This document shows, one piece after another, positions 6,478-7,258 of a stretch of 7,258 bases of DNA. The translations under genes were made by a program, and so were the position numbers. Source of the DNA: Vicingus sp036171675. GTDB taxonomy: Bacteria > Bacteroidota > Bacteroidia > Flavobacteriales_E > Vicingaceae. The stretch covers positions 1 to 7,258 of the forward strand of contig JAVHRO010000153.1 in NCBI GenBank assembly GCA_036171675.1, read 5' to 3'. Within the stretch, counting starts at the first letter, position 1. Each line of letters starts with the position of its first letter. A model generated the notes under the pieces. That model did no database searches, had not been told where the DNA came from, and saw only the letters and a list, made by a program, of their open reading frames with translations.

Positions 6478-6711
6478 TTATTTGTTGGTTTTATGGAATT
6501 CTTCCAACAAAGGTTTGGATTTTTCCACATCGTGTTCAAAAATATACACTTCGCATCTCAAGACAGTACCAAAACCAGCCGTTAACGAAGAGTTTTTTTC
6601 GTTTTTTACAAATGAAGCAATTGCAGAATCCGCCAAATATTCCTTTAAAATATTCGCAGAAATTTCTGAACCTGTAAAGGCCAATACCATGTTATCTTCT
6701 AAATTATCCAT
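6478..6711 (-). CDS. DUF2007-like small protein (putative signal-transducing family)
   Basis: This 77-aa cytoplasmic protein fits the DUF2007 pattern. An opening strand MVLAFTGSE (8-16) is followed by a helix EISANILKEYLADSA (16-30). Next comes a strand with the 'xxFVKNE' turn (32-39), a loop SSLTAGFG (41-48), a strand RCEVYIFEHD (52-61), and a helix KSKPLLEEF (64-72). This is a ferredoxin-like beta-alpha-beta unit; the family is called 'putative signal transducing protein', but no biochemical role is established. I chose the ATG at 6711, preceded by an A-rich stretch. An upstream ATG at 6756 would add 15 Asn-rich residues outside the fold and is less likely. No partner gene adjoins it closely on the same strand. 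Confidence 0.68.
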   Translation of the reverse strand: MDNLEDNMVLAFTGSEISANILKEYLADSAIASFVKNEKNSSLTAGFGTVLRCEVYIFEHDVEKSKPLLEEFHKTNK

Positions 6712-7069
6712 GTTATTTTTTTTATGATTAGAGTTAAGTTGAATAAAGTTAAGCATTTAGTTTGTCTTAAATGTGTTTGCCCTGTTTTTTAAATGTAGTT
6801 AGATAAAAATCACTCATGTTATTTTTGCAATAATCAATAATCAATAATCAAAAATTTTTATCAAAATCGTTTGGTTTTGTCATAGAAACGAATGGACATT
6901 GTTTTATTAAAAATTTAGGCCAAATACACCACGGGTTCACTAATAAAATTTTCAATATTATTAGTGATGAGCAACGAAATGATTTCAAACAGACAAAATA
7001 ATAGTAGGTTTGCTGAACTATTTGATGGATGTCGTGATGTTTTTTTTGTATATGGAACAAATTAACCCT
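6712..7069. other. 358-base stretch without a convincing gene
   Basis: I see no well-supported gene here. The stretch holds the DUF2007-like gene's upstream region, a heptamer tandem repeat (6828-6848), and an exact TAnnTTTG match on the plus strand (TATTTTTG, 6820-6827) lacking a -33 TTG. It also holds a plus-strand open frame of 55 codons (6834-7001) with no ATG. A minus-strand frame of 70 codons (7060-6848) has no recognisable domain and an unlikely composition rich in His, Cys and Tyr. No tRNA-like or other structured RNA was seen. Confidence 0.55.
6828..6848. repeat. Three tandem copies of CAATAAT
   Basis: CAATAAT occurs three times head to tail without error, followed by a partial fourth (CAA). 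It starts directly after the -7-like TATTTTTG. A heptamer array can change length by slippage, and since 7 is not a multiple of 3 a copy change would shift any frame through it. No intact gene is seen for it to switch. Confidence 0.7.
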
Positions 7070-7098
7070 AAATAGAAGATTATTTTAATCCTCTATTT
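7070..7098 (-). terminator. Terminator hairpin spanning the M3 peptidase stop codon
   Basis: On the minus strand AAATAGAGGATTA (7098-7086) pairs with TAATCTTCTATTT (7082-7070) around a 3-nt AAA loop. All 13 positions pair if one G-U is allowed; that pair becomes an A-C mismatch on the plus strand, so the hairpin fits leftward RNA. The stop codon (7082-7080) is in the stem. No long T-run follows, and the stem is AT-rich. Confidence 0.55.
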
Positions 7099-7258
7099 TC
7101 TAGTAATGCATCAATGTTTGGTTCTTGCCCCCTAAAGTTTTTATACAAAATCATGGGGTCATCAGTTCCACCTTTAGAAAGTACTTGTTCTCTAAAAAGT
7201 TTAGCTTTTTCTTGATTAAAAATTTCGCCAGTTTCCTTAAATGCTTTAAATGCATCAG
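7080..7258 (-). CDS. M3-family metallopeptidase (Dcp type), C-terminal fragment
   Basis: Only the last 58 codons are in the window; the start and the zinc site HExxH lie beyond its right edge. The visible end reads DAFKAFKETGEIFNQEKA, then LFREQVLSKGGTDDPMILYK and NFRGQEPNIDALLENRGLK. This matches the C-terminus of M3 peptidases of the peptidyl-dipeptidase Dcp / oligopeptidase A group, where 'F-R-x-x-(I/V)-L-(A/S)-x-G-G-(T/S)' precedes 'Y-x-x-F-(R/L)-G-(Q/R)-x-P-x-(I/V)-(D/E)-x-L-L-x-x-x-G-(L/I)'. The enzymes degrade short peptides. Whether this one is cytoplasmic or exported cannot be told without the N-terminus. The terminator hairpin overlaps the stop. Confidence 0.88.
   Translation of the reverse strand, partial: DAFKAFKETGEIFNQEKAKLFREQVLSKGGTDDPMILYKNFRGQEPNIDALLENRGLK

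Noticed and set aside
6828..6848. CRISPR-like array
   Set aside because: The heptamers are directly adjacent with no spacers and are far too short.
6848..7060. A 70-codon minus-strand frame between the M3 peptidase and the DUF2007-like gene
   Set aside because: It has no domain or signal, an odd composition rich in His, Cys and Tyr, and overlaps the tandem repeat; it is most likely chance in AT-rich DNA.
1..7258. A new defence, mobile or biosynthetic system
   Set aside because: No integrase, transposase, nuclease-helicase pair, toxin-antitoxin pair or clustered enzymes are present; the recognisable genes are ordinary core genes.

Overview
The window looks like chromosomal housekeeping DNA from a member of the Bacteroidota, most likely Flavobacteriia. 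It is AT-rich throughout and lacks clear Shine-Dalgarno sequences; starts are instead preceded by A-rich stretches. It has a fused RibB-RibA protein, a YebC protein with the N-terminus common in this phylum, small secreted beta-barrels ending in aromatic or hydrophobic strands, and a DUF2007-like protein. The species cannot be named from the sequence.

Left part (1-2514): the 3' end of a GreA/GreB-type gene runs rightward and meets a leftward pair, ribBA then yebC. The opposing genes share the tetranucleotide TTAA as stop codons. ribBA and yebC are one base apart and are surely co-transcribed. Their likely terminator is a strong hairpin with a T7 tract that lies inside the coding end of the opposing GreA-like gene. 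ruvX diverges from ribBA across a 65-bp gap.

Middle (2515-5051): a leftward secreted beta-barrel protein converges on ruvX and diverges from a rightward two-domain ABC-F ATPase, which probably works on ribosomes. A 12-bp-stem hairpin separates the ABC-F gene from the next, convergent gene.

Right part (5052-7258): four leftward genes. They are a small Lys-rich exported protein with a TPR-like helix pair, a beta-barrel gene broken by a one-base frameshift, a DUF2007-like protein, and the 3' end of an M3-family metallopeptidase (Dcp type). The 368 bases between the last two hold no convincing gene. They contain a 7-bp tandem repeat, a start-less open frame and the peptidase terminator.

Four genes serve core functions: riboflavin precursors (ribBA), translation (yebC and the ABC-F protein) and pre-16S rRNA processing (ruvX). 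The rest are envelope proteins of unknown role. I see no defence system, mobile element, RNA gene, CRISPR array or biosynthetic cluster, and no credible new multi-gene system. The best leads are the repairable frameshift, the terminator buried in an opposing gene, and direction-biased hairpins whose G-U pairs form on only one strand.
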